Shown: positions 51,473-61,214 of the stretch, in pieces
Position numbering within the stretch: the stretch's first letter is position 1
Layout of the letters: every line of letters starts with the position of its first letter
NCBI GenBank assembly: GCA_900539345.1
Contig: UQBS01000003.1
Location: 50,525-114,524 of the forward strand
Origin: an uncultured Coriobacteriaceae bacterium
GTDB lineage: Bacteria > Actinomycetota > Coriobacteriia > Coriobacteriales > UMGS124
Length of the DNA: 64,000 nt
Direction of reading: 5' to 3'
Program-made: the position numbers and the translations under genes
The notes under the pieces: model-generated
What the model saw: the letters and a program-made list of their open reading frames with translations, nothing else
The model's database searches: none
What the model was told of the DNA's origin: nothing

Positions 51473-52708
51473 ATGAGCGATGTGATTGATAGGCTTATCC
51501 GGTACTGCAGCATCTCCACTCAGTCCGACCCCGCAAACGAGGCCGAGGTTCCATCCAACCCCGACGAGTTTGACCTGGCCCGCCTGCTTGAGCGCGAGTT
51601 GCTCGACCTCGGCCTTGCCGATGCCCATATGGACGACAACGCCTATGTGACGGCGCACTTGCCCGCCAGCGCAGGTTGCGAGCATCTGCCCTGTCTGGCG
51701 CTGATTGCGCATATCGACACAAGCCCCGATGCTCCTGCACGCAACGTCAAGCCCCGCGTGCGCACCTATGAGGGCGGCGAGCTCGTGCTCGGCGAGCACA
51801 AGGGTGAGAAAATCAGCCTTACCGAGGAAAATACGCCTGGTCTTTCAAAGCTTGTTGGCCAGGACATCGTGTGCACCGACGGCTCTACCCTGCTCGGCGC
51901 CGACGACAAGGCCGGCGTGGCTGAAATCATGAGCTACCTGGCGCGTGCCGTGAACGACGTTTCCCTGCGCCATCCCCGTATCGCTGTGTGCTTTGCGCCC
52001 GACGAGGAGATCGGCCACGGCTGCAGTCTGCTCGATGTAGAAAGCTTTGGCGCAGCCTACGGCTATACCATCGACGGAGATGTGCTCGGCGGCGTGGAAT
52101 ACGAGTGCTTCAACGCGGCAAGTGCCACCGTGCGCGTCAAGGGCCACGAAATCCATCCTGGCAGCGCTAAGAACGTCATGGTGAACGCGCTGCGCGTGTT
52201 CGAGGATTTCGACCGTATGCTTCCCGAGAATGCCCGTCCCGAGCACACCGATGGTTACGAGGGCTTTTTCCACCTCTGCGATATCCGCGGCGACTGCAGC
52301 GAGGCTTTCGCCCACTACATTGTGCGTGATCACGACCTGCAATCCTTTGAGATGAAGAAGGCCATGCTGCTTGAGGTTGCCGACTTCATCAACAAGCGCT
52401 GGAACGAACCGCGTGTCTTTGTTGAGATTCGCGACCAGTACCGCAACATGGCCGAGAAGGTCGCCCCCTACCCCGCGCTTATCGACAACGCCTACAAGGC
52501 CTTCGAGCGTATTGGGGTCAAAGCCTTCACGCGTCCCATTCGCGGCGGTACTGACGGCGCTGCACTGTCGTTCCGCAACCTCCCCTGCCCGAACATTTCC
52601 ACGGGCGGCTTCAACTACCACAGCGTCCGAGAATTCGCTGTGGTGAGCCAGGTCGAGGCCATGGTCGACTTCCTCTGCGAGCTTGGGCAGCTGTTCGCGC
52701 AGGACTAA
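51473..52708 (+). CDS. pepT: Peptidase T (tripeptidase)
   Basis: A 411-residue M20-family zinc aminopeptidase releasing N-terminal residues from tripeptides. Metal ligands are visible in HIDTSPD, LGADDKAG, APDEEIGHG, TIDGD and the C-terminal NYHS region. Strong ribosome site AAAAGGAG. Length and motif order match PepT. Confidence 0.95.
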   Translation: MSDVIDRLIRYCSISTQSDPANEAEVPSNPDEFDLARLLERELLDLGLADAHMDDNAYVTAHLPASAGCEHLPCLALIAHIDTSPDAPARNVKPRVRTYEGGELVLGEHKGEKISLTEENTPGLSKLVGQDIVCTDGSTLLGADDKAGVAEIMSYLARAVNDVSLRHPRIAVCFAPDEEIGHGCSLLDVESFGAAYGYTIDGDVLGGVEYECFNAASATVRVKGHEIHPGSAKNVMVNALRVFEDFDRMLPENARPEHTDGYEGFFHLCDIRGDCSEAFAHYIVRDHDLQSFEMKKAMLLEVADFINKRWNEPRVFVEIRDQYRNMAEKVAPYPALIDNAYKAFERIGVKAFTRPIRGGTDGAALSFRNLPCPNISTGGFNYHSVREFAVVSQVEAMVDFLCELGQLFAQD

Positions 52709-52729
52709 CCGATACGCATGCAAAACCAG

Positions 52730-52767
52730 GGGCGCAGGGTCGCGTAAGGGATTCTGCGCCCTTTTTG
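52730..52767 (+). terminator. Terminator after pepT
   Basis: GGGCGCAG (52730-52737) / CTGCGCCC (52754-52761), then TTTTTG. Confidence 0.85.
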
Positions 52768-52815
52768 TCCTCTATGAAGTTGTGATGCGAAACAGATTTG
52801 TGCCACCTGAACCGA

Positions 52816-54093
52816 CTAGAACTCGTCCGGGTTTTCCATCTCGATGTGGCAGACGTTCGCGCCCAGCGAGCTTAGCTTACCGGTAAAGTTCTCGTATCCG
52901 CGCTTGATATGACGGGTCTCCGACACATAGGTCGTACCCTCGGCCACAAGACCAGCAAGCACGAGTGCAGCGCCGCCGCGCAGGTCGGGAGAAGCAACCT
53001 GTGCTCCCGTAAAGTTCGTCGGACCCTTGACCAGGGCATGACGCTCCTCAACACGGATGGAAGCACCCATACGCACAAGCTCTGCAGCCAGCATGAAACG
53101 GTTCTCAAACACGTTCTCGGTGATGAAGCTGGCACCATCGGCCATGCATTCAAGCACCATGAGCTGAGCCTGCATATCAGTGGGGAAACCAGGGTACGGA
53201 AGCGTCTGGATATCCACAGGAACAAGCTTCTCACCACGACGGACAGTCACGCCGTTCTCAAAGCGCTCGATCTCAACGCCCATCTGGGCCATTTTTGCAA
53301 GCGGGATATCGAGATGCATGGGGTCGAAACCGGTAACGGTCACACCCTCGTCGGAGCAAAGAGCGCCGGCAACGATGAAGGTACCGGCCTCGATACGGTC
53401 GCCAACCGTCACATGATCGGTCGCGTGGAGCTCCTCCACGCCTTCGATGCGCACAACATGCGAACCGGCGTCAATAATCTTTGCGCCCATGTCATTGAGC
53501 ATGTTTGCCAAATCGACAATCTCAGGCTCACGGGCCGCGTTCTCGATGATGGTCGTACCCTTCGCCTTGACGGCACCCATCATGATGTTCTCTGTAGCAC
53601 CCACGCTGGGGAAATCGAGCGTGACGATAGCGCCATGCAGACCAGCCGTGCCGTCGGCACGGATATTGCCATGGTCGTTGTCGATCTTCACGCCAAGTGC
53701 CGCCAGACCAGACAGATGCTGGTCGATAGAGCGGGCACCGATGTTGCACCCGCCCGGCATGGCCACAATTGCCTTGCCGAAACGTGTGATAAGCGGGCCA
53801 AGAATCGAGATGCTTGCACGCATCTTCGAAACGTACTCATAGGGAGTGACCCAGTTGCTCACCGTCTTGGTGTCGATGATGAGCTCATGCTCCCCATGAA
53901 CAACGCAGGCGCCGAGCGTCTGGAGCACCTTGCACATGAGCCTGACATCAGAGATGTCAGGCACATTGCTGAGGTGATAGACGCCCGGCGCCATGACAGT
54001 TGCAGCCATGAGCTTCAAGGCTGAGTTCTTTGCACCCTCGACGTGTACGGTACCGTGCAGCTTAGCGCCGCCTTCTACTTTGATCACGTCCAT
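52816..54093 (-). CDS. murA: UDP-N-acetylglucosamine 1-carboxyvinyltransferase
   Basis: A 425-residue EPSP-synthase fold enzyme for the first committed step of peptidoglycan synthesis. The catalytic Cys lies in MPGGCNIGARSIDQHL, the fosfomycin target loop; KNSALKLMAA near the N-terminus and the C-terminal RGGAALVLAGLVAEG fit. It directly follows atpC on the same strand (14 bp gap), an arrangement seen in other Gram-positive bacteria, so it may be co-transcribed with the ATP synthase. Confidence 0.95.
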   Translation of the reverse strand: MDVIKVEGGAKLHGTVHVEGAKNSALKLMAATVMAPGVYHLSNVPDISDVRLMCKVLQTLGACVVHGEHELIIDTKTVSNWVTPYEYVSKMRASISILGPLITRFGKAIVAMPGGCNIGARSIDQHLSGLAALGVKIDNDHGNIRADGTAGLHGAIVTLDFPSVGATENIMMGAVKAKGTTIIENAAREPEIVDLANMLNDMGAKIIDAGSHVVRIEGVEELHATDHVTVGDRIEAGTFIVAGALCSDEGVTVTGFDPMHLDIPLAKMAQMGVEIERFENGVTVRRGEKLVPVDIQTLPYPGFPTDMQAQLMVLECMADGASFITENVFENRFMLAAELVRMGASIRVEERHALVKGPTNFTGAQVASPDLRGGAALVLAGLVAEGTTYVSETRHIKRGYENFTGKLSSLGANVCHIEMENPDEF

Positions 54094-54107
54094 GAGTGCG
54101 CTCCTTC

Positions 54108-54515
54108 TTAAGCGTTTACGGTCTTAAGCTGGAGCTCGAGCCATTCCTTCTGACCCTTGAGGTAGGCGGCAGCAGAGTCGCCTTCCGAAAGGGCTGCAAG
54201 TTCCTTCTCGACGCCAGCCAGCGTGGTTTGAACCTCGTCGGCCTTAATCTGGGAAACCTCAAGAGCGTCGTTAGCAAGAACGATGACCTTGTTGTCATTG
54301 ACCTGAGCATAACCGCCGCTCAGAACAAACTCGTGCTTGCCATCGGCCGCAGTGACGTTCACCACGCCAGCCTTGAGGGCAGAAACAAGCGGCTCGTGAC
54401 GCTGCATCACGCCGAAAGAGCCAATCTCGCCAGGAAGACCCACATAGGTGACCTCGCTTGCGAAAACGGTCTTTACCGGGGTGACGATCTCACAGGTAAG
54501 TGTGTTGTCCGCCAT
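54108..54515 (-). CDS. atpC: ATP synthase F1 epsilon subunit
   Basis: A 135-residue protein with an N-terminal beta-sandwich (CEIVTPVKTVFASEVTYVGLPGEIGSFGVMQRHEPLV) and a C-terminal helical hairpin. It couples rotation of gamma and c-ring and inhibits hydrolysis. Last of the atp genes. Confidence 0.94.
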   Translation of the reverse strand: MADNTLTCEIVTPVKTVFASEVTYVGLPGEIGSFGVMQRHEPLVSALKAGVVNVTAADGKHEFVLSGGYAQVNDNKVIVLANDALEVSQIKADEVQTTLAGVEKELAALSEGDSAAAYLKGQKEWLELQLKTVNA

Positions 54516-54548
54516 AAGCCTGACCTCTCTTTACGAGTGGGCCGAAGC

Positions 54549-55961
54549 CTACTCAGCCAGCTTCGCGGCGCGCTCGCGCACGTCGTCGATGTCACTGGCA
54601 TAACGGAAGCACTGCTCGGGCAGGTCGTCGCACTTGCCGTCGACAATCTCGGCAAAGGAGCGCACGGTGTCCTCAAGCTTCATGTAGACGCCTGGGTTGC
54701 CCGTGAACTGCTCGGCCACGTGGAAGTTCTGGGAGAGGAACTGCTGAAGCTTACGAGCACGGTTGACCGTGAGCTTCTGCTCCTCAGACAGCTCGTCCAT
54801 ACCAAGAATGGCGATGATGTCCTTCAGGTCGGAGTAGGCCTGGAGGAGCTCCTGGACGGCGGTAGCCACGCGGTAGTGCTCCTCGCCAACGATCAGCGGA
54901 TCGAGAGCGGAGGAAGAAGAGGCCAGCGGGTCAATGGCCGGGTAAAGGCCCAGAGACGCGATGGAACGCGACAGCGTGGTGGTGGCGTCCAGGTGGATGA
55001 ACGTCGTGGCAGGTGCAGGGTCGGTAAGGTCGTCAGCGGGAACGTAGACGGCCTGAACCGAGGTGATGGAGCCGGTCTTCGTGGAGGTAATGCGCTCCTG
55101 GAGGTCGCCCATCTCCGTTGCCAGCGTGGGCTGGTAACCAACTGCCGAAGGCATACGGCCGAGAAGTGCGGACACCTCGGAGCCAGCCTGGGAGAAACGG
55201 AAGATGTTGTCGATGAACAGAAGCACGTCCTGGCCCTGATCACGGAAGTACTCAGCCGTGGTCAGACCAGCAAGACCGACGCGCAAACGAGCTCCCGGGG
55301 GCTCGTTCATCTGACCGTAAATCATGCAGGTCTTGGCGATAACGCCAGACTCGCTCATCTCGTTGTAGAGGTCCGTACCCTCACGAGTACGCTCGCCAAC
55401 GCCCGTGAAGACGGACGTACCACCATGGCCGAGGGCCAGGTTGGAGATGAGCTCCTGAATCAGAACGGTCTTGCCGACGCCAGCGCCACCGAACAGACCA
55501 GTCTTGCCGCCACGGACGTAGGGCTCGAGCAGGTCGATGGCCTTGATGCCAGTCTCGAAGATCTCCGTGGAGGTGGAGAGCTCCTCGAAAGCAGGTGCCG
55601 GGTGGTGGATGGGATAGTAATCCGCAACCTCGGGCATCGGCTTGTTGTCGACGGGCTCACCCATGACGTTCCAGACGCGGCCGAGGGTCTGAGGACCAAC
55701 GGGCATCTTCATGGGAGCGCCGGTGTCGACGGCCTCAACGCCACGCTGCAGGCCGTCGGTGGACGACATGGCAACGGTACGGACGATGCCGCCCGGGCGG
55801 TGAGTCTCGACCTCGAGGACAGTGTGGATGTGGCCGACGGGGGTGTCCGCGTCAACCGTAAGGGCGTTGTAGATCGCCGGCATGCTGCCTTCGTCGAACT
55901 CGACGTCGACGACAGGGCCGATGATGCGGACGATGCGCCCGATGTTCTTGGTATCGCTCAT
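54549..55961 (-). CDS. atpD: ATP synthase F1 beta subunit
   Basis: A 470-residue catalytic subunit. Walker A GGAGVGKTVLIQEL, the GERTREG segment, and the Walker B/DELSEEQ segments are intact. Start at 55961, 3 bp after the gamma-subunit stop. Confidence 0.97.
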   Translation of the reverse strand: MSDTKNIGRIVRIIGPVVDVEFDEGSMPAIYNALTVDADTPVGHIHTVLEVETHRPGGIVRTVAMSSTDGLQRGVEAVDTGAPMKMPVGPQTLGRVWNVMGEPVDNKPMPEVADYYPIHHPAPAFEELSTSTEIFETGIKAIDLLEPYVRGGKTGLFGGAGVGKTVLIQELISNLALGHGGTSVFTGVGERTREGTDLYNEMSESGVIAKTCMIYGQMNEPPGARLRVGLAGLTTAEYFRDQGQDVLLFIDNIFRFSQAGSEVSALLGRMPSAVGYQPTLATEMGDLQERITSTKTGSITSVQAVYVPADDLTDPAPATTFIHLDATTTLSRSIASLGLYPAIDPLASSSSALDPLIVGEEHYRVATAVQELLQAYSDLKDIIAILGMDELSEEQKLTVNRARKLQQFLSQNFHVAEQFTGNPGVYMKLEDTVRSFAEIVDGKCDDLPEQCFRYASDIDDVRERAAKLAE

Positions 55962-55964
55962 CGT

Positions 55965-56846
55965 CTATTCTTCCTTCTTCTGAGCCGCGGCGCCAGCGAC
56001 GATCTCGGTGATCTCAGTAGTAATGGCGCCCTGGCGAGCACGGTTGTACTGACGCTGCAGGGTATTGATGATCTCGGTCGCGTTATCCGTGGCCGACTTC
56101 ATTGCCTTACGGCGGGCACCCTGCTCGCCTGCGGCCGAGTCGATCAGGGCATGGTAGACCATCGTCTCAACGTATGCCGGAAGAAGCTTGCCCAAGACCG
56201 CTGCCTCATCGGGCTCGAAGTCAAAGGTAGCCTCAGCATCAGATGCACCGTTGGAGACGTTGCTCACGTCCACGGGCAGGAGCTGCTCGCAACGCAGGTC
56301 CTGATCGGCGGCGTTACGCATGTGGTTGTAGTACACCAGCACCTCGTCCACCTGACCAGTGGCGTACTTGTCGCGCACGTAGGAAGCGATGCGGCTGGCC
56401 TCCTCGAAGGTGGGGTCTGCGGACAAGCCCGCAAACTTCATCTCGGCGGAGACACCACGGTACCCGAAGTAACCGATGGCCTTCTTGCCACAGAGGATGT
56501 AGCTCGTCTCAATGCCCTGAGCGGCATAGGCGTGAGCCTGCTTCTCAGCAGCACGGAGAACCTGGGTGTTGAAGGCGCCTGCAAGGCCACGGTCAGAAGT
56601 GACCACGACGAACAGAACGTTCTTCTTCTCAGGATGAGCCTCAAGAAGAGGATGCGAAGCCTCGCCGGCTTTGCCGGCGAGGTTTCCAAGCATCTCCAAC
56701 ATTGCCTCGGAGTACGGGGTCGCCGCCACGACACGTTCAGACGCCTTGCGGATCTTTGCCGTAGCCACCATTTCCATGGTGCGGGTGATCTGCTTGGTGG
56801 ACTTGACAGAAGTGATGCGCTTCTTCATGTCGCGGAGGTTGGCCAT
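55965..56846 (-). CDS. atpG: ATP synthase F1 gamma subunit
   Basis: A 293-residue protein with the long coiled-coil ends (MANLRDMKKRITSVKSTKQITRTMEMVATAKIRK; AMKSATDNATEIINTLQRQYNRARQGAITTEI) that form the rotating shaft. SDRGLAGAFN is the conserved middle motif. Confidence 0.96.
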   Translation of the reverse strand: MANLRDMKKRITSVKSTKQITRTMEMVATAKIRKASERVVAATPYSEAMLEMLGNLAGKAGEASHPLLEAHPEKKNVLFVVVTSDRGLAGAFNTQVLRAAEKQAHAYAAQGIETSYILCGKKAIGYFGYRGVSAEMKFAGLSADPTFEEASRIASYVRDKYATGQVDEVLVYYNHMRNAADQDLRCEQLLPVDVSNVSNGASDAEATFDFEPDEAAVLGKLLPAYVETMVYHALIDSAAGEQGARRKAMKSATDNATEIINTLQRQYNRARQGAITTEITEIVAGAAAQKKEE

Positions 56847-56848
56847 GG

Positions 56849-58420
56849 TTACACCTGGCTTTCAGCGACGAACTGCTCGTGGTAAGCCTTGATAGCCTCA
56901 GCCATCTTAGCCTGGAGCTCGTCGGACACCTTGCCGGCCTTGATCTGAGCGTTGAACTCAGGATGGGTGGCATGGATGTTCTGAAGCAGACCATCGCGGA
57001 AAGGCACGACCTGCTCAAGCTGAAGGTCGTCGGTGTAGCCCTTGGTGCCCGCGAAGATGGCGATAACCTGATCGGCAACATCCATAGGGTTGTAACGAGG
57101 CTGTTTGAGCAGCTCGTACATACGCGAACCACGGGTCAGCTGATCCTGCGTAGCCTTGTCCAGGTCGCTGCCGAACTGCGTGAAGGCCTTGAGCTCGTCG
57201 TAAGCGGCAAGGTCCAGACGCAGGTTGCCGGCGAACTGCTTCATCGACTTAATCTGAGCCGAACCACCGACGCGGGACACCGAAATGCCCACGTCAACGG
57301 CGGGACGCTGGCCCTGGAAGAACAGGTCGGTCTGCAGGTAAATCTGACCGTCGGTAATCGAAATCACGTTGGTCGGAATGTATGCAGAAACGTCGCCAGC
57401 CTGGGTCTCGATGACAGGCAGAGCCGTGAGCGAACCGGAGCCGTTCTCCTCGTTCAGCTTAACGGCGCGCTCGAGCAGACGCGAGTGCAGGTAGAAGACG
57501 TCGCCAGGGTAAGCCTCGCGTCCCGGGGGACGGTCGAGCGTCAGCGACATCTGACGGTAAGCAACGGCCTGCTTGGACAGGTCGTCGTACACGCACAGAA
57601 CGTGGCCGCCGGGGTTGTCCTTACCAGCAGGCTTGCCGTCCTTGCCGTTGTACATGAAGTACTCGCCGATTGCAGCACCGGCCATGGGGGCAATGAACTG
57701 CAGCGGGGCGGCGTCGGAAGCGGAAGCGGAAACGATGATGGAGTACTCAAGAGCGCCATGCTTCTCGAGCGTCTCACGGATTGCGGCGACCGTCGAGGCC
57801 TTCTGGCCAACGGCGACGTAGACGCAAATCATGTTCTCGTTCTTCTGGTTGATGATCGTGTCGATGCCGACAGCGGTCTTACCAGTCTTACGGTCACCAA
57901 TGATGAGCTCGCGCTGGCCGCGGCCAATCGGGATCATCGCGTCGATAGCGAGCAGGCCGGTCTGAACGGGCTCGCAAACACCCTTACGGGCCATAACGCC
58001 AGGGGCCTTGAACTCGATGGGGCGATAGCCCTCGACCTCAATGGGGCCCATACCGTCGATAGGCTCGCCAAGCGGGTTGACGACGCGGCCGAGCATAGCA
58101 CGGGAGACAGGAATCTCAAGAATGCGACCGGTCGTGTGGACCTCGTCGCCCTCCTTGATGACGGCGACGTCGCCCAGAAGAACGGCGCCGACCTCTTCCT
58201 CTTCCAGGTTCTGGGAAAGGCCGTAGACCTTCTTGCCAGTGCTGGCGCTCACGAACTCGAGGAGCTCGCCGGCCATAGCGTCCTGCAGACCCTCAATACG
58301 GGCGATGCCGTCGCCGACCTGGATAACCGTACCAACCTCACGCGTATCAACCGTGGTGTTCAGCGAATCGAGCTGCTTCTTAAGGGCAGCCTCGATGTTC
58401 GCAGCGGTAATTTCCGCCAT
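56849..58420 (-). CDS. atpA: ATP synthase F1 alpha subunit
   Basis: A 523-residue non-catalytic nucleotide-binding subunit. The P-loop is GDRKTGKTAVGID; the alpha signature region around GVSVSRVGGSAQ (here GISVSRVGGSAQIKSMK) carries the arginine finger. Its start codon overlaps the delta-subunit stop. Confidence 0.97.
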   Translation of the reverse strand: MAEITAANIEAALKKQLDSLNTTVDTREVGTVIQVGDGIARIEGLQDAMAGELLEFVSASTGKKVYGLSQNLEEEEVGAVLLGDVAVIKEGDEVHTTGRILEIPVSRAMLGRVVNPLGEPIDGMGPIEVEGYRPIEFKAPGVMARKGVCEPVQTGLLAIDAMIPIGRGQRELIIGDRKTGKTAVGIDTIINQKNENMICVYVAVGQKASTVAAIRETLEKHGALEYSIIVSASASDAAPLQFIAPMAGAAIGEYFMYNGKDGKPAGKDNPGGHVLCVYDDLSKQAVAYRQMSLTLDRPPGREAYPGDVFYLHSRLLERAVKLNEENGSGSLTALPVIETQAGDVSAYIPTNVISITDGQIYLQTDLFFQGQRPAVDVGISVSRVGGSAQIKSMKQFAGNLRLDLAAYDELKAFTQFGSDLDKATQDQLTRGSRMYELLKQPRYNPMDVADQVIAIFAGTKGYTDDLQLEQVVPFRDGLLQNIHATHPEFNAQIKAGKVSDELQAKMAEAIKAYHEQFVAESQV

Positions 58421-58989
58421 TACTCTTCACCTCCGGTAGATGCGGTCTTGAGCACCTGGCGAGCGTGGTTGAGCTGCGTCTTGACGCTAGCATCCATGCG
58501 CTTGCCGTGAGTGCTGATGATGATGCCTCCCAGAATCGAGGCGTCGACACTCTCGTTGAGGCGCACGCCATGACCAAGGTCGGCCGAAAGTTTCTTGCTG
58601 ATAACGTCACGCAGATGGTCGTCGAGCGGCACGGCCGTGGTGACATCCACGACCACCATGTCGAGGGCCTTCTCCGCAGCCGCCTCATAAGCGACGGCAA
58701 CACGGCCAAGGAGCTTCATGTCGCCGCGCTCGGCCATGACGGCCACGACACTTGCGACCTCCGGGGCGAACCCAGAGAAAGCATCCTTGACGAATGCCGA
58801 CTTGTTCTCTGCAGGAACATTGGGGTTCTGCAGGAACTCACGCACCTGGGAAGACTTGACGACAGCTGCACGGACGTTCTTGATGTCCTCGATGTCCTCG
58901 AAGACACGGTCCGCCACCTGCGCGGCCTCAAGGAGGCACTGGGCGTAGGTTGCTACCTCTTGCTTGACCAGAATGCGCTTAGTTGGCAT
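58420..58989 (-). CDS. atpH: ATP synthase F1 delta subunit
   Basis: A 189-residue protein with the N-terminal six-helix domain and the C-terminal GGIIISTHGKRMDASVKTQLNHARQVL motif of OSCP/delta. ATG at 58989 (MPTKRILVKQ) overlaps the atpF stop by 11 bp; a GTG at 58998 is an alternative start. Confidence 0.92.
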   Translation of the reverse strand: MPTKRILVKQEVATYAQCLLEAAQVADRVFEDIEDIKNVRAAVVKSSQVREFLQNPNVPAENKSAFVKDAFSGFAPEVASVVAVMAERGDMKLLGRVAVAYEAAAEKALDMVVVDVTTAVPLDDHLRDVISKKLSADLGHGVRLNESVDASILGGIIISTHGKRMDASVKTQLNHARQVLKTASTGGEE

Positions 58990-59578
58990 CGAGAGCACCC
59001 GCTTCCGCGACGTACTTCTCGATCAACTTGCGCTGATCGGCGTCAGACAGACCCTCACCGATGAAACGACCGGCGACGGCAACAGAGAGATCCGCGACAG
59101 AGGACTGCAGGTCGGCGATAGCGGCCTGCTTCTCCTTCTCGATGGACTTCTTAGCCTTAGCGATCATCTCGTCAGCCTGAGCCTGAGCCTGAGCCGTGAT
59201 GTCAGCCTTGACCTGCTCACCAGCGCGACGAGCCTCGTCGACAATGCCGGCAGCCTCGCGACGGGCCTCAGCGAGCTGCTTCTTGTACTCCTCGAGGGAG
59301 CGCTGGGCCTCAATCTTGGCAGCCTCAGCCTCGTCGAGGTTGTTCTTGATGGTCTCCTGACGCTTGTCGAGCATGCCGACAATCATCGGCCAAGCAAACT
59401 TGGCAAGAACCACCCAAATAACCAGGAAGGCAATGAGGGCAGGAATGAACTCAGAAAGGTTGGGAATCAGGATACCGATACCCAGATCAGAGTTTTCCTC
59501 TGCAAGAGCGAGCGAGGGGGCAGCCAGGGCAACGGCACCGGCAGCGATAGCAGCAGCACCGTTTTTGCGATTGCTCAT
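58979..59578 (-). CDS. atpF: ATP synthase Fo b subunit with signal-like N-terminal extension
   Basis: A 199-residue protein. After MSNRKNG comes an Ala-rich hydrophobic stretch ending PSLALAEE that looks like a cleavable signal; then the usual membrane helix (FIPALIAFLVIWVVLAKFAW) and the long charged coiled coil. The start at 59578 has GGAGGTG. Classic b subunits lack this leader and are ~155-170 residues. Confidence 0.93.
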   Translation of the reverse strand: MSNRKNGAAAIAAGAVALAAPSLALAEENSDLGIGILIPNLSEFIPALIAFLVIWVVLAKFAWPMIVGMLDKRQETIKNNLDEAEAAKIEAQRSLEEYKKQLAEARREAAGIVDEARRAGEQVKADITAQAQAQADEMIAKAKKSIEKEKQAAIADLQSSVADLSVAVAGRFIGEGLSDADQRKLIEKYVAEAGALDAN

Positions 59579-59632
59579 TGACTCACCTCCATCGTGTTTC
59601 GTTATTTCCAACATTTCGTTAGGTAGCTAAAA

Positions 59633-59827
59633 CTACTTAACGATGAGGGAAACGACGAAGCCGATGAGTGCCAGAGCCTCGACGAAGGCGGCACCGAGGA
59701 TGAAGACGGTGAACAGACGACCCTGCATCTCGGGCTGGCGAGCCATACCGGTAGCGGCGCCATAAGCAGCCAGACCAATGCCGATGCCGGCACCGATAAC
59801 ACCAAGACCATAACCGATAACGCCCAC
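59633..59827 (-). CDS. atpE: ATP synthase Fo c subunit
   Basis: A 64-residue hairpin, shorter than the usual 70-85. First helix GVIGAGIGIGLAAYG, loop ARQPEMQG, second helix with the ion-binding Glu in AAFVEALALIG. The residue after Glu is Ala and the Gln of sodium-type rings is missing, so proton coupling is inferred. Confidence 0.93.
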   Translation of the reverse strand: MGVIGYGLGVIGAGIGIGLAAYGAATGMARQPEMQGRLFTVFILGAAFVEALALIGFVVSLIVK

Positions 59828-59897
59828 GATTCCTCCTAAAGGACGGCCGCCCAGCCCTTTGCCGGGCGAATACCAACAGAAAACACTCCTATGTCAT

Positions 59898-59916
59898 CGA
59901 CCGCGTGGGGCGGTCG
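59898..59916 (-). other. Stem-loop in the atpB-atpE spacer
   Basis: CGACCGC-5-GCGGTCG, a perfect 7-bp stem within the 147-bp gap before atpE. It may influence mRNA processing or translation of the abundant c subunit. Confidence 0.4.
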
Positions 59917-59974
59917 AAATGACCAAACTTAAGCCGACATATGCCGGGTAGAACAGTAAACCTTGAGCCGAGAC

Positions 59975-60760
59975 TTAGTGCTCAGACTCAGCGAGCTGCA
60001 CGTACACGGCAGAAAGAACCGTGAAGACGTAAGCCTGAATCACAGCCACGACAAGCTCGATGGTGTAAATCACAACGAGGATGGCAAGCCAGGCGATGCT
60101 CGCGACACCCACGAAGTCACCGGCGGAAAGAAGCAGGCCGAAGAAGCTGCTCGTGAGAAGAGCGAAGGCCGCCAGGCAGATGTGGCCAGCGAACATGTTG
60201 GCGAAAAGTCGAACAGCGAGCGTAATAAGACGCAGGAACGTGGAGAACGCCTCGATGATGCCGACCAGAATGTTGAGCGGGAAGGCGACGCCGGCCGGAG
60301 CAAAGGACTTGATGTAGCCCAGGGCACCCATGTGCTTGACGGCGACGACGATGAAGTACACGAAGGAGATAAGGGCCAGGGCGAAGGTGACACCGATGGT
60401 GCCCGTACCAGGCTTGCAGCCGGGGATGACACCGATGATGTCATTGAACAGGATGAAGAAGAACAGCGTCAGCAGGAAGGGGCCGTGCTTGTCGGCCGTC
60501 TTGCCCAGGTTGCCCCTGAGGATGTCGTTGCGGACATACTCGACGACATACTCGACGCCGTTGACAAAACGGCCGCGAGGGACGAGCGACAGACGCCCGC
60601 GAACCGCAAACAGAACAGCAAGCATGACGATAATGGCGACGCACATCCAGAAGATGTACTGGGTCAGGCCCGCCTGACCACCGCCAAACATGAAACGTGG
60701 GAGGAAGTCATGAACAACCTCGTTGATTTCCTCACCAAAGTTCGCGAGTAACTCTTCCAT
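59975..60760 (-). CDS. atpB: ATP synthase Fo a subunit
   Basis: A 261-residue membrane protein. The essential stator Arg is in LRLITLAVRLFANMFAGH; the C-terminal helix ELVVAVIQAYVFTVLSAVYV is conserved. Precedes atpE by 147 bp. Confidence 0.96.
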   Translation of the reverse strand: MEELLANFGEEINEVVHDFLPRFMFGGGQAGLTQYIFWMCVAIIVMLAVLFAVRGRLSLVPRGRFVNGVEYVVEYVRNDILRGNLGKTADKHGPFLLTLFFFILFNDIIGVIPGCKPGTGTIGVTFALALISFVYFIVVAVKHMGALGYIKSFAPAGVAFPLNILVGIIEAFSTFLRLITLAVRLFANMFAGHICLAAFALLTSSFFGLLLSAGDFVGVASIAWLAILVVIYTIELVVAVIQAYVFTVLSAVYVQLAESEH

Positions 60761-60778
60761 TAATAACTCCTCACACGT

Positions 60779-61066
60779 CTAGGGACGAGGTTTGCGACCG
60801 TACAAGATAACGCTAAGGACAGTCATAGCCAAGAACACAACGACCAAAACGCACGAGAAGACGAGAAGATCCTCGCGCGTCGCGACATAGGCTATCAGCA
60901 CCGCAAGGGCGATGACAACCACAGAAACGCAAGCGGCACCAATAAGCGGAAGAATGGAACCGTTGCGCTTCTTTTTCGACACCGCCAGGCCAACGGCATA
61001 GGGAGCCGAGCTCGCCACCCCCGCCAACAGTGCGCAGATGATGACAACCACTGTATGCTCCACCAA
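60779..61066 (-). CDS. Small membrane protein at the AtpI position
   Basis: A 95-residue protein with three hydrophobic helices (VVVIICALLAGVASSAPYAVGL; VVVIALAVLIAYVA; VLVVVFLAMTVLSVILYG). The best start is TTG at 61066, since AAAGG lies 8 bp upstream. It is the first gene of the atp run, 18 bp before atpB. This is the place of AtpI, which helps assemble the c-ring, but the sequence does not show clear AtpI identity. Confidence 0.65.
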   Translation of the reverse strand: MVEHTVVVIICALLAGVASSAPYAVGLAVSKKKRNGSILPLIGAACVSVVVIALAVLIAYVATREDLLVFSCVLVVVFLAMTVLSVILYGRKPRP

Positions 61067-61214
61067 CCATCACGCCTTTCCGCTGTGCCGAAACGCCAAG
61101 GCAGAATGCTAGCCTCTCTACCGCCTTCAAGCAATCAAAAAAACGGCAAATTAAGCCGTCTTTGAGATAGTTTGCCCGAATTCAACACAAACCGCCTCAT
61201 GACCCATTTCGAGT

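Noticed and set aside
54096..56885. Plus-strand frame opposite atpC-atpD-atpG
   Set aside because: Runs across three conserved genes; shadow of high GC third positions.
59633..59827. Sodium-coupled ATP synthase
   Set aside because: The c subunit lacks the Gln and Ser/Thr ligands next to the Glu.
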